Shown: piece after piece, positions 1 through 7,589 of the stretch
Position numbering within the stretch: the stretch's first letter is position 1
Layout of the letters: each line of letters starts with the position of its first letter
Position numbers and translations under genes: made by a program
The notes under the pieces: model-generated
Seen by the model: only the letters and a program-made list of their open reading frames with translations
Databases searched by the model: none
What the model was told of the DNA's origin: nothing
Assembly: GCA_002435785.1 (NCBI GenBank)
Contig: DIUC01000099.1
Location: forward strand, 1 to 64,000
From: Saprospiraceae bacterium UBA6168
Lineage (GTDB): Bacteria > Bacteroidota > Bacteroidia > Chitinophagales > Saprospiraceae
Reading direction: 5' to 3'
DNA: 64,000 nt

Positions 1-210
1 AGGATTTGCCCACACTTTTCTTGGAAAAGTCTCAACTGTTCCAAGGATTTGCCCATGGTTTTATCTCTAATAACTCAACGACCCATTGTTGTTTAGAGAC
101 TGTCCCAATGCAAAGTATATACTCGGCGCAAATGGGTTTTGTGCATTTGCCAAGTGGAGATTTCGGAATCCTACTACCTATCACGGATGGTAGGGATGGA
201 ATTAATGCTT

Positions 211-298
211 GCCCCAGCGGGGCTAAATATTGGTAGGATTTACGTTCATCCTTGGATTCCAGCCCCAACGGGGCGTGATGTTTCGCCCTGCTGGGGCG
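211..298. repeat. Three GCCCC/GGGGC palindromes in 90 bp
   Basis: Three short palindromes are spaced 35-50 bp apart: GCCCCAGCGGGGC (211-223), GCCCCAACGGGGC (262-274) and CGCCCTGCTGGGGCG (284-298). Each can fold into a small GC-rich hairpin. The A/T-rich sequence between them is conserved in style with other Bacteroidota intergenic repeats. Function is unknown. Confidence 0.6.
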
Positions 299-462
299 GC
301 TATCAATACCATCCGTTACAGTCAGCCAATTTCCAAGGCATTTCTTTCCGAAAAAGCCCGTAATAGATACAAGAAACGACTGCTTCTGCCAAGTGACTGT
401 GCTGGCAAGTTGCAAAATTGCAAGACCTAATCCCTTCCGGTCTTTTATTGCACTACAAATAT

Positions 463-499
463 GCAGCGATACGATTGCTCGAAGCAATCGTATCGCTGC
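463..499. repeat. Perfect 17-bp inverted repeat (hairpin)
   Basis: The arms 463-479 and 483-499 are perfectly complementary around the 3-nt loop CGA. The hairpin lies 88 bp past the stop codon of the minus-strand TonB receptor. It has no T-tract on either side, so it is a poor intrinsic terminator. It could stabilise the mRNA 3' end or be a REP-like element. Confidence 0.7.
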
Positions 500-586
500 T
501 GTCACAGTTTCCAGTGCCGGATGGACTGGCCATGTGGTATTCCATTTTCACTAATGCCGCATTTTTACCAAAAGCTCCTTTCCACC

Positions 587-2953
587 CTAAAAACTATAAT
601 CCACCCTAAACGTGAAATGCCTTGTCCCCTCAATCTTGCCGGGGCGGGCGGTGTACTCCCGGTTTGTCAGGTTGTTGCAAAGCAGTGCGAGTTTCAGGTG
701 TTCCGTGGGGAAAAAGGCGGCACGAGCGCCAAGTATCAGGTCGCCGTGGTCGTTTTCGGTGCGGAACTTGCGCAAGCCGGGCACCACCAGCGCCTCGAAC
801 ACCTCGTCAATGTTTTCCATGAAACTGTTGTAAATGGCGCTCACGCCAAGCGAAAACTGCCCTGCCCTCGACTCTATGTCCACTTTGGCCGTGTGCCGAT
901 AGCGGTACTTGAGGATGTTTTCGCAGGACCGACCATTGGAGCAGATGGAAGAGTTTATGGCATTGGAATAGGCATCGGTTTGGCGGAACGCCTCCGAGCC
1001 TTGTTTCAGGGAATCCAAGGAGGCCCACTCCTTGAATTTGGGGTCAATATAGGTGTAGCCCGCCAGCACGGTGGTCTCCAATCCGAAGAACTTGCCTATG
1101 CCCGTCACGCTGGCCTCGTAGCCCCGGATGCGGGTGTCGCCGACGTTCTGCGACTGGAAGGATGGCGGGAAAGTGGCCAGCACGAGGTTGAACTCCATCA
1201 TGTCCTGGTACTCGCTCGTGAATGCCGCAAGGTCGAGGAAGCCGCTGAAACCACTGAGCTTGAAGCCTTGGCGCAGCCCCACCTCCGCCGACCAACCCGT
1301 TTCGGAGTTCAGGTCCACGTTGGGCAGGATGGGCGTGCCGCCAAACAGGGTGTAGATAAACTTCTCCGCAATGCTCGGAAACCGATAGCCCTGTCCCCAC
1401 GAGGCCCGGACGAAAGTGGCTTTGGCCACTTCATAGCTGGCACCGAAGCGGAACACCGGCTTTGCTTCCTTGATTTCTCCGCCCGGAACGGTGTCCCGCT
1501 GCGCAACTTGGCCACCAATCCGGTACTCGATGATTTCTGGGGTGAAGATGGCATTCTGCTCGTACCGGAACCCGCCGGATAGGTTGAGCTTGTTGAACAG
1601 TTTTTGGTCCAATTGTAGGTAAGCCGCCATGTTGCGGCTGGTGAAGGTGGTGTCGCCATATAGCGGTGCCTTGACCGCCGTGCCGATATAGACCCCTCCC
1701 GCCGATACAATCAGCCCGATTTTATCCATTTTTCGCTGAAACTGGTACTCGCCATACATCACCTCCGAACGGTTGGATTGGTCAGCCTCAGAAGTTCCCG
1801 TCTGGTTTTTTACGCTGAAAAAACGCCCCATGAGCTTGTGCCGGTTGTTGGCGGGGTCATAGTAGGTCACGTAGGGGTCAATGTTAAAGCGCAGGTTGTC
1901 GCTCTCCGACACAGGTGCGCCGGGCCGCAGCACCAAGCTGTCCGCCCCACCCCAGAAGAAGAAGGAAGCACCCTTGGCCCGGTTGAAATTGGTGTTCAGC
2001 CCCACCGATAGGCGGTCGGTGACCCGGTAGCGGGTACCGATGTTGATGCGGCCCCGGCGGGTCCAGGTGCTATCATTGATGCTTTCTTGGCGGATGTAAT
2101 AGCCCCCGGCCACGAGGTCAAATTTTCCGAATTTTTGTTTGTGGGAAATGCCGCCGCCCGCCGAGTAGCGGGGCGTGTCCCACCACTTGGCGGCTTTGTT
2201 TTTTGGTGCCATGTAGCTGGTCGCAAACGGGGAGAACTTGGTCTCTGGCTTCGCCTTGGCGTAGGCGGTACGCACATTGACGATGCCATTGAGCGCCGAG
2301 GAGCCGTACAGCGCCGACGCTGCCCCCTTCACCACCTCTATCTGCTCGATGTTTTCCAGCGGCACATCTTCCCATTGCGGGTAGCCAGCATCGGCTTGCA
2401 GGATGGGCATATCGTCCACGAGGAGCAGCACCCTGCTGCCAGCACCGTAGCTGTAGCCAGAGCCGCCCCGGATATTGGCTTGGTCGCCGACGAGGTTCAC
2501 GCCCGGCACTTTGTCGAGCAGTCCGCTGAGGCTGGTCTGGTTGGTGTTCTCCAACAACGTTGGCTTCAGAACGTCAATGGAGACGGTCACTTCGCCCAGC
2601 GCCCGTTCGTGCTTGCCGCTGGTGACGGTGGCCGTGCTGAGGATGTTGGCATTTTGCACCAGCGCCACGTTGAGCTGGCGGGCCTCGTTGGGCTTGAGCG
2701 TCAGTTTTATGCGCATTGGCTCCAAGCCGACAAAGCTGAAAACTACCTCATACTCGCCGGGGTCAAGCTGCAATTGGTACTGCCCATTGAAATCGGTAAT
2801 GGTGCCTTGGCTCCCGGCCATTACCGTGGCGTTGATAAGGGGCGAGGCGTTGCTTTCTTCGGTCAAGATGCCCGTGAGCGTTGCTTTTTGGGCGGATAAA
2901 GAGGTGACTGTGACGAACAGCAAAAAGGTAAGGGTAAGTTTGATTTTGTTCAT
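587..2953 (-). CDS. TonB-dependent outer-membrane receptor
   Basis: This 788-residue outer-membrane receptor would import a large ligand using TonB/ExbBD energy. The ligand cannot be told. From the N-terminus there is a signal peptide (MNKIKLTLTFLLF..., ending SAQ), a carboxypeptidase-regulatory-like domain (about residues 24-105), a plug domain with LLDKVPGVNL, IRGGSGYSYG and EVVKGAASALYGSSALNG, and a long beta-barrel ending in the aromatic FRVDYSF. The start at 2953 puts the signal peptide at the N-terminus. The reading frame extends 23 codons further up, but that part has no signal-peptide character. The plug and barrel resemble vitamin B12, catecholate or metal receptors, and no SusD partner follows, so a SusC-type glycan role is unlikely. 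Confidence 0.9.
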   Translation of the reverse strand: MNKIKLTLTFLLFVTVTSLSAQKATLTGILTEESNASPLINATVMAGSQGTITDFNGQYQLQLDPGEYEVVFSFVGLEPMRIKLTLKPNEARQLNVALVQNANILSTATVTSGKHERALGEVTVSIDVLKPTLLENTNQTSLSGLLDKVPGVNLVGDQANIRGGSGYSYGAGSRVLLLVDDMPILQADAGYPQWEDVPLENIEQIEVVKGAASALYGSSALNGIVNVRTAYAKAKPETKFSPFATSYMAPKNKAAKWWDTPRYSAGGGISHKQKFGKFDLVAGGYYIRQESINDSTWTRRGRINIGTRYRVTDRLSVGLNTNFNRAKGASFFFWGGADSLVLRPGAPVSESDNLRFNIDPYVTYYDPANNRHKLMGRFFSVKNQTGTSEADQSNRSEVMYGEYQFQRKMDKIGLIVSAGGVYIGTAVKAPLYGDTTFTSRNMAAYLQLDQKLFNKLNLSGGFRYEQNAIFTPEIIEYRIGGQVAQRDTVPGGEIKEAKPVFRFGASYEVAKATFVRASWGQGYRFPSIAEKFIYTLFGGTPILPNVDLNSETGWSAEVGLRQGFKLSGFSGFLDLAAFTSEYQDMMEFNLVLATFPPSFQSQNVGDTRIRGYEASVTGIGKFFGLETTVLAGYTYIDPKFKEWASLDSLKQGSEAFRQTDAYSNAINSSICSNGRSCENILKYRYRHTAKVDIESRAGQFSLGVSAIYNSFMENIDEVFEALVVPGLRKFRTENDHGDLILGARAAFFPTEHLKLALLCNNLTNREYTARPGKIEGTRHFTFRVDYSF

Positions 2954-3337
2954 AAAATGGTGGTGATTGTGAGAGTTGGTCATTGGCCATTGGGGTTTGC
3001 TGCCTAAAAAAATACGAAGCAAGTTTAGGCAATTCTGTCAATTAACGCTCTTTGGGAATGTTCGCTGTGCGAGTTGGGAAGCCAACGCCGGAAAACGACG
3101 CTGGGTTAGAGTGGGTATAATCTGCCTTTCCATATTTTTTGGAGCGGCCTGTGTGGATTGGGCGCAAAAATAGAATTTGTACTCAAATCCAGCGATTCAA
3201 ATTAAACTTGGACAAACCGCAAGGATTTCGGCGAAGTTTTCAGAGTTTTGTATCAGGAAAAGGATGAATGCAAAGTCCGTTTCCCACTACAATCACCGAC
3301 TTATTTGCTCATTTTCTAAAACAAAAACATTTCCCGT
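2954..3337. other. Divergent intergenic region, 384 bp
   Basis: This stretch separates the minus-strand TonB receptor from the plus-strand T9SS cargo gene and should hold promoters for both. I see only weak, imperfect TAnnTTTG-like sites, for example a TATTTTTT on the minus strand near 3010-3017. No open frame in it looks like a protein. Confidence 0.5.
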
Positions 3338-4141
3338 ATGACAAGATTACTACTTGCCCTTTGCCTTTGCGCTTGCGCAACATTCCTCCATGCCCAAACT
3401 TGTACGTCCAATCCACAATATGCTGACTCCACGGCCGGCGTTTACCCGAAACCGTTCGACCTGGCTACTAACCCGGGTGGCGGCATCACCGAGTGCGCCG
3501 TCATTGGCCAATACTTCCAGTTCGACCTCACGGTGGTCATTCGGGATACCCTCAAAGTAGGTTCTTTGAGCTTTCCGCTGGATTCCATCATCATCAATCA
3601 GGTGACGGGGTTGCCTACTGGCCTGACCCACGGGTGCATACCCACCAACTGCCACTTCCTGAAGAACACGATGAGCTGCGCCTATATCTACGGCACGCCA
3701 ACGGCGTCGAACGCCCCCGGCCCTTATGACATGATAATCAAGGGTTTTGCCTACGTCAATGGGTCCTCACTGCCCCTGCCGCTGGAATTCCCGAATGCCC
3801 AAATAGCACCCGGCAAATACACCATCCACGTGAATGCCAATGCCAGCGACGCTTGCGCCGTTTCCTCCACCAATGAACTTTCGAACTTGGTGAGCATCAG
3901 CGCCCAGCCCAACCCAACAAATGGGCTTACCCAAATCAAGGTCAATGCCGGAACAAGCGGGCGATTCCAATTGCAGGTAGTGGATTTGTTGGGACGGCAG
4001 GTGTCGCACCAAACCTTGAACATCAGCCAAGGCGAGAACACAGCAGCAGTTGATGCCAGCCAATTGTCCAACGGCCTCTACCTTATCCAACTTTACAATG
4101 AGACGGGCATGGTGGTGAAAAAACTGGCTGTTCAGCACTGA
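3338..4141 (+). CDS. Secreted protein with T9SS sorting domain
   Basis: This 267-residue protein starts with a signal peptide (MTRLLLALCLCACATFLHAQ). It has a Cys-containing middle region of unknown fold at about residues 21-185, with several C-x-C-like spacings. It ends in a type IX secretion sorting domain at about 190-267, shown by SAQPNPTNGLTQI, DLLGRQV and LSNGLYLIQLYNETG. It would cross the outer membrane by T9SS and be anchored or released at the surface. The middle part matches no family I recognise. The gene is probably monocistronic, with a hairpin and T-run about 105 bp downstream. Confidence 0.85.
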   Translation: MTRLLLALCLCACATFLHAQTCTSNPQYADSTAGVYPKPFDLATNPGGGITECAVIGQYFQFDLTVVIRDTLKVGSLSFPLDSIIINQVTGLPTGLTHGCIPTNCHFLKNTMSCAYIYGTPTASNAPGPYDMIIKGFAYVNGSSLPLPLEFPNAQIAPGKYTIHVNANASDACAVSSTNELSNLVSISAQPNPTNGLTQIKVNAGTSGRFQLQVVDLLGRQVSHQTLNISQGENTAAVDASQLSNGLYLIQLYNETGMVVKKLAVQH

Positions 4142-4247
4142 TTGGCTGTGAATTGACAGAGGTTGACATTGAAGTTTTAAGCAATTACTTGTCTAAACAC
4201 CCGAAGCAAACGACTTTTTTCGTTCATACAAAACTATGTACAAACAC

Positions 4248-4276
4248 GGCGTCCCATGTTGGGGCGCTTTTTTTTT
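4248..4276 (+). terminator. Intrinsic terminator
   Basis: A 9-bp stem (4248-4256 with 4260-4268, two G-T pairs, loop TGT) is followed at once by a run of nine T. It lies 105 bp after the T9SS cargo stop codon, on the same strand. Confidence 0.75.
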
Positions 4277-4446
4277 GGTCAAAAATGTCAAACACAAGAC
4301 CGAAGTGGCAATGGGTTGCCACTATCAGCAAGCAGGTTTGTCCTTTTGTGGGCAATTTGGATTTAGCACCATTGCATGAAATTTTGGGGCAACCGTCAAC
4401 GTTTTCAAAAGCCTGAAAATCAACGATTTGAAAAATCGTTTGTTGA

Positions 4447-4481
4447 TTTGCTGCAATCATGGCACTGGCTTGCTACTTTTG
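4447..4481 (+). promoter_or_regulatory. Bacteroidota-type promoter (TTTG / TAnnTTTG)
   Basis: TTTG at 4447-4450 and TACTTTTG at 4474-4481 are 23 bp apart, close to the Bacteroidota -33/-7 consensus. The -7 element is 35 bp before the subtilase ATG at 4517. Confidence 0.6.
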
Positions 4482-4516
4482 CACACTTTTTTCAAAAAAA
4501 AATAATTATTCAGAAC

Positions 4517-6190
4517 ATGAAAATGAAATCCGTGATTTTGGCCGCTTTGGCCGTATTGCCTTTTGTTGGCATCGCCCAACTTTCTGCGCCACCAGAAAAC
4601 TGGCAGCACCTCGACAAAATGAAGGACGGCTACTTCGGCGTGAGTGCCGATAAAATGTACAGCAATGTACTTTCTGGCAAGAAATCAGAGACCGTGATTG
4701 TGGCCGTGATTGATGGCGGCGTGGACTGGCAGCACGAAGACCTCAAGGACGTGATGTGGACCAATCCGGGCGAGATACCCGGCAACGGCATTGACGACGA
4801 CAACAACGGCTATGTGGACGATGTCTATGGCTGGAACTTCATCGGCGGCAAGGACGGCAGAAACGTGGACAAAGACCAGTTGGAAATCACCCGCATCGTG
4901 GCGAAATACAACAAGCAGTTCAAGAACGTGGACGTTTCCAAGCTCTCAGGCAAGGAGAAAAAAGACTATAACCGCTACAAGGAACTGGAAGAAATCGTTT
5001 CCAAAAAGCAGACGGAGGCTGGGGCCAGCCTACAACTATATCGGGGCATCCTCGAATCGGTGGAGTCTTTGGAGAAGAAAATCGGTAAAAGCGAAGTTAC
5101 CTTGGAAGACGTTCAAAACTTCAAGACCGATGACCCACAGCTCACCCGTGCCGCTCAAGTAATGAAAGGCATGTTGGCAGAAGGCGGGACCTCAAAAGAC
5201 GTGAAAGAGCAGATACAAGGTGGCGTTGACTACTTTTCGGCACAGGCCGAGTTTCAGTACGACATCAACTTCGACGGCCGCAGCGTGGTGGGCGACAACT
5301 ACGCAGACAGCTACCAGCGCTATTACGGCAACGCCGACGTGAAAGGCCCAGACGCCAGTCACGGTTCGCACGTAGCGGGTATCATCGCTGCAAGCCGTGG
5401 CAACAGCCTCGGCATGGACGGCATCGCCAACAACGTGAAAATCATGGCCATCCGCTGTGTGCCAGATGGTGACGAGCGTGACAAGGACGTGGCAAACGCC
5501 ATCATTTACGCCGTGGACAATGGTGCAAGCATCATCAACATGAGCTTCGGAAAGGGCTACTCTTGGGATAAGGAAGCCGTGGACAAAGCCGTGAAGTATG
5601 CCATGAAGAACGACGTGCTGCTCGTGCATGCCGCTGGCAATTCCAACCAGAACAACGACAAAACCGACAATTTCCCAAACAACAAATTTGAAAAGAAGGG
5701 TTTGTTTGGTCCAAAAAAAGCAAAAAACTGGATTGAAGTAGGTGCTTTGAGCTGGAAAAACGGTGAGGACATGGCCGCTACTTTCTCTAACTATGGCAAA
5801 GAAAACGTGGACCTCTTCGCCCCAGGCGTGGACATCTACTCCACTATTCCAGAAGGCGGTTACGCCCGGTTCAATGGCACCAGTATGGCCTCGCCAGTAG
5901 TGGCCGGTGTAGCTGCGGCCATCCGCTCTTACTACCCCGACCTGTCGGCAGTGCAGGTAAAGGACATCCTGATGTCCAGCACCACCATGACCGCCAACGC
6001 CAAGGTGAAAGTGCCCGGCGACGATGAAACCCTCGTCCCCTTCACCGACCTTTGTGTGACGGGTGGCGTGGTCAATGGTTACGAAGCCGCCAAGAAAGCC
6101 GAAAAAGTGAAAGGCAAGCGCAAAAAAGCCTTCCGTGAACGTGCCGCAGCCGCAGCAAGTGGCAAGTCGGTCGCTAAAGGACGGGCGTAA
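4517..6190 (+). CDS. S8 family subtilisin-like serine protease
   Basis: This 557-residue secreted protease has a signal peptide (MKMKSVILAALAVLPFVGIAQ). Its catalytic triad is complete: Asp66 in VAVIDGGVDW, His282 in SHGSHVAG and Ser456 in NGTSMASP. The gap between Asp and His is about 216 residues, against roughly 30-40 in classic subtilisins. The gap is filled by a Ca-binding-like DDDNNGYVDD segment and a Lys/Glu-rich, probably helical insert (about 110-245). The C-terminus is Lys/Ala-rich and has no T9SS sorting domain, so it may stay periplasmic. The start at 4517 follows a TAnnTTTG promoter; the frame is open further up, but that part lacks a signal peptide. Confidence 0.92.
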   Translation: MKMKSVILAALAVLPFVGIAQLSAPPENWQHLDKMKDGYFGVSADKMYSNVLSGKKSETVIVAVIDGGVDWQHEDLKDVMWTNPGEIPGNGIDDDNNGYVDDVYGWNFIGGKDGRNVDKDQLEITRIVAKYNKQFKNVDVSKLSGKEKKDYNRYKELEEIVSKKQTEAGASLQLYRGILESVESLEKKIGKSEVTLEDVQNFKTDDPQLTRAAQVMKGMLAEGGTSKDVKEQIQGGVDYFSAQAEFQYDINFDGRSVVGDNYADSYQRYYGNADVKGPDASHGSHVAGIIAASRGNSLGMDGIANNVKIMAIRCVPDGDERDKDVANAIIYAVDNGASIINMSFGKGYSWDKEAVDKAVKYAMKNDVLLVHAAGNSNQNNDKTDNFPNNKFEKKGLFGPKKAKNWIEVGALSWKNGEDMAATFSNYGKENVDLFAPGVDIYSTIPEGGYARFNGTSMASPVVAGVAAAIRSYYPDLSAVQVKDILMSSTTMTANAKVKVPGDDETLVPFTDLCVTGGVVNGYEAAKKAEKVKGKRKKAFRERAAAAASGKSVAKGRA

Positions 6191-6222
6191 TTTGCTTGGA
6201 AAAGAGTTGATTTTTCATATTG

Positions 6223-6267
6223 AAAAGAGAAGCCCCGCCAACGACTTGTTGGCGGGGCTTCTCTTTT
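6223..6267. terminator. Bidirectional terminator, perfect 20-bp stem
   Basis: The arms 6223-6242 and 6248-6267 pair perfectly over 20 bp around the loop GACTT. There is an A-run at the left edge and a T-run at the right edge, so it can end transcription of both convergent genes: the subtilase (stop at 6190) and pirin (stop at 6288). Confidence 0.9.
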
Positions 6268-6287
6268 GCCTGTTGAACAATCATTCA

Positions 6288-7169
6288 TCACTCCTCCAGC
6301 ACACCGAACTTCCCGCTGTTCACGTCCTTGAAGGCTTGCATGATTTCCTCCTTGGTGTTCATCAGGAATGGGCCGTAGGGCACCAACGTTTCGTTGATGG
6401 GTTCGCCGCTGAGGAACAGGAACACGACATCCTCCGGTGCGGTCACCTCCAGGTCGGTGCCATCGTTTTGGAAAAGGGCAAAATGGTCGGTGGCCACATC
6501 ATCCTTGCCATTGATGCGGAGGCTGCCCTCTACGACTAAGATGCCTGTGTTATAATTTTCCGGAAGGGAAATCGGAAGCGAGGCGCCCTTTTTCAACCTA
6601 CCTACATAAGCGTGAATCGGCGTAAAAGTGGTCGCTGGCCCCTTCACCCCATTGTATTCACCAGCGATGACCTCCAGCACACCGCCGTCATTGGGAAGTT
6701 GGTACTTGCCCATTTGGCCGTGCTCGATGGCTTGGTACTTGGGCGGCGTCATCTTGTCCTTGGCGGGGAGGTTGACCCAGAGTTGCGCCATTTGGAAGGG
6801 GCCTCCTTGCTTGCTGTATTCCGTCTCGTGGTATTCCTTGTGCAGGATGCCACTGCCCGCCGTCATCCATTGCACATCGCCCTCGCCGATGATGCCACTA
6901 TTGCCAGCGCTGTCGTGGTGTGCCACCCGGCCCTTGAAGGCAATAGTGACGGTCTCGAAGCCCCGGTGCGGGTGCACCCCTACCCCTCTTGGCGTATCGG
7001 TGGGCGGGAACTCGATTTTGGAACCATAATCCAATAGGAAAAAAGGGCTCATGCGGTACAAGCCCATTTCGTAGCCGCTGGGGAAAAAGTTGTGTACCCG
7101 AAACCCATCGCCGACCATGTGCGGCGGTACAGGGGCTAACACTTGCTGTACTGATTTTGTGTTGCTCAT
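6288..7169 (-). CDS. Pirin family protein
   Basis: This 293-residue bicupin has the pirin metal-site residues in the N-terminal cupin: HPHRGFETVT, then H in VAHHDS and the GSGILHKE motif. A C-terminal pirin domain follows (about 170-290, ending MQAFKDVNSGKFG). Family members are metal-binding cupins, and some have quercetinase activity; the substrate here is unknown. The start MSNTKSVQQVL at 7169 is preferred over 29 extra codons upstream, which overlap the gap after the 117-aa gene. It is the last of three closely spaced minus-strand genes (GH9 cellulase, 117-aa protein, pirin). Confidence 0.9.
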   Translation of the reverse strand: MSNTKSVQQVLAPVPPHMVGDGFRVHNFFPSGYEMGLYRMSPFFLLDYGSKIEFPPTDTPRGVGVHPHRGFETVTIAFKGRVAHHDSAGNSGIIGEGDVQWMTAGSGILHKEYHETEYSKQGGPFQMAQLWVNLPAKDKMTPPKYQAIEHGQMGKYQLPNDGGVLEVIAGEYNGVKGPATTFTPIHAYVGRLKKGASLPISLPENYNTGILVVEGSLRINGKDDVATDHFALFQNDGTDLEVTAPEDVVFLFLSGEPINETLVPYGPFLMNTKEEIMQAFKDVNSGKFGVLEE

Positions 7170-7216
7170 TGGTAGTATTTTAAATTTGGGGAATAAACAC
7201 TCGAAGTACCCAAAAG

Positions 7217-7570
7217 TTAACCCTGCCTCCACCGCTCGTTCACCAACCCCAACCAATCGGCGCCGTAGAAAACAATGGTCTGCGTGTCCGGCAAATAAAG
7301 GTAGGGTTCCTCCTTGCCTGCACGAAGGATTACGCCATCCGGCAATTCCTGACTGCCCTCGAAGATGGCCAGCGATTTGTCCACCAATATGGTCAAGTAC
7401 CTGCCTTTTACGTCTTCTTCCACATCGTACACCCGCTGGATACCCTTGCTTTCGAGCAAATCCAGCACCTGCCGAAACTGGGAGGGATAAAATGTTTCTT
7501 TTGCCTTCGGCAATGATATGAAGTAGTCTTGCTCCTCGTGGGTAAAGTGGATTTCTTTTTTTAGCTGCAT
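7217..7570 (-). CDS. Hypothetical protein, 117 aa
   Basis: I do not recognise this family. The protein is soluble, acidic to neutral, with no signal peptide or membrane segment. The pattern of short strands and helices (QVLDLLESKGIQRVYDV, GRYLTILVDKS, PDTQTIVFYGADWLGLV) suggests a small alpha/beta fold. It starts 19 bp after the stop of the GH9 cellulase and ends 47 bp before the pirin start, so the three are probably co-transcribed. No operon-based function is obvious. Confidence 0.7.
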   Translation of the reverse strand: MQLKKEIHFTHEEQDYFISLPKAKETFYPSQFRQVLDLLESKGIQRVYDVEEDVKGRYLTILVDKSLAIFEGSQELPDGVILRAGKEEPYLYLPDTQTIVFYGADWLGLVNERWRQG

Positions 7571-7589
7571 TTGATTGGACTGTGTTGAT

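Larger units (their letters stand above)
1..586. other. Intergenic repeat-rich region, no gene
   Basis: No believable protein is encoded here. The frames that stay open are rich in Pro, Arg and Cys and cross palindromes. The stretch starts with a short direct repeat (GGATTTGCCCA at about 2-12 and 46-56). It then carries a cluster of GC-rich palindromes and ends with a perfect 17-bp hairpin before the 3' end of the TonB receptor gene. It resembles the non-coding interspersed repeats common in Bacteroidota intergenic regions. Confidence 0.6.

Noticed and set aside
32..505. 157-codon open frame on the minus strand
   Set aside because: It crosses palindromic repeats, has low-complexity Pro/Arg/Cys content and no motif; treated as repeat DNA.
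461..1582. 373-codon open frame on the plus strand
   Set aside because: It lies opposite the TonB receptor, whose domains are clear on the minus strand.
2976..3173. 65-codon plus frame in the divergent gap
   Set aside because: Cys/Trp-rich without signal or motif; overlaps the expected promoter region.
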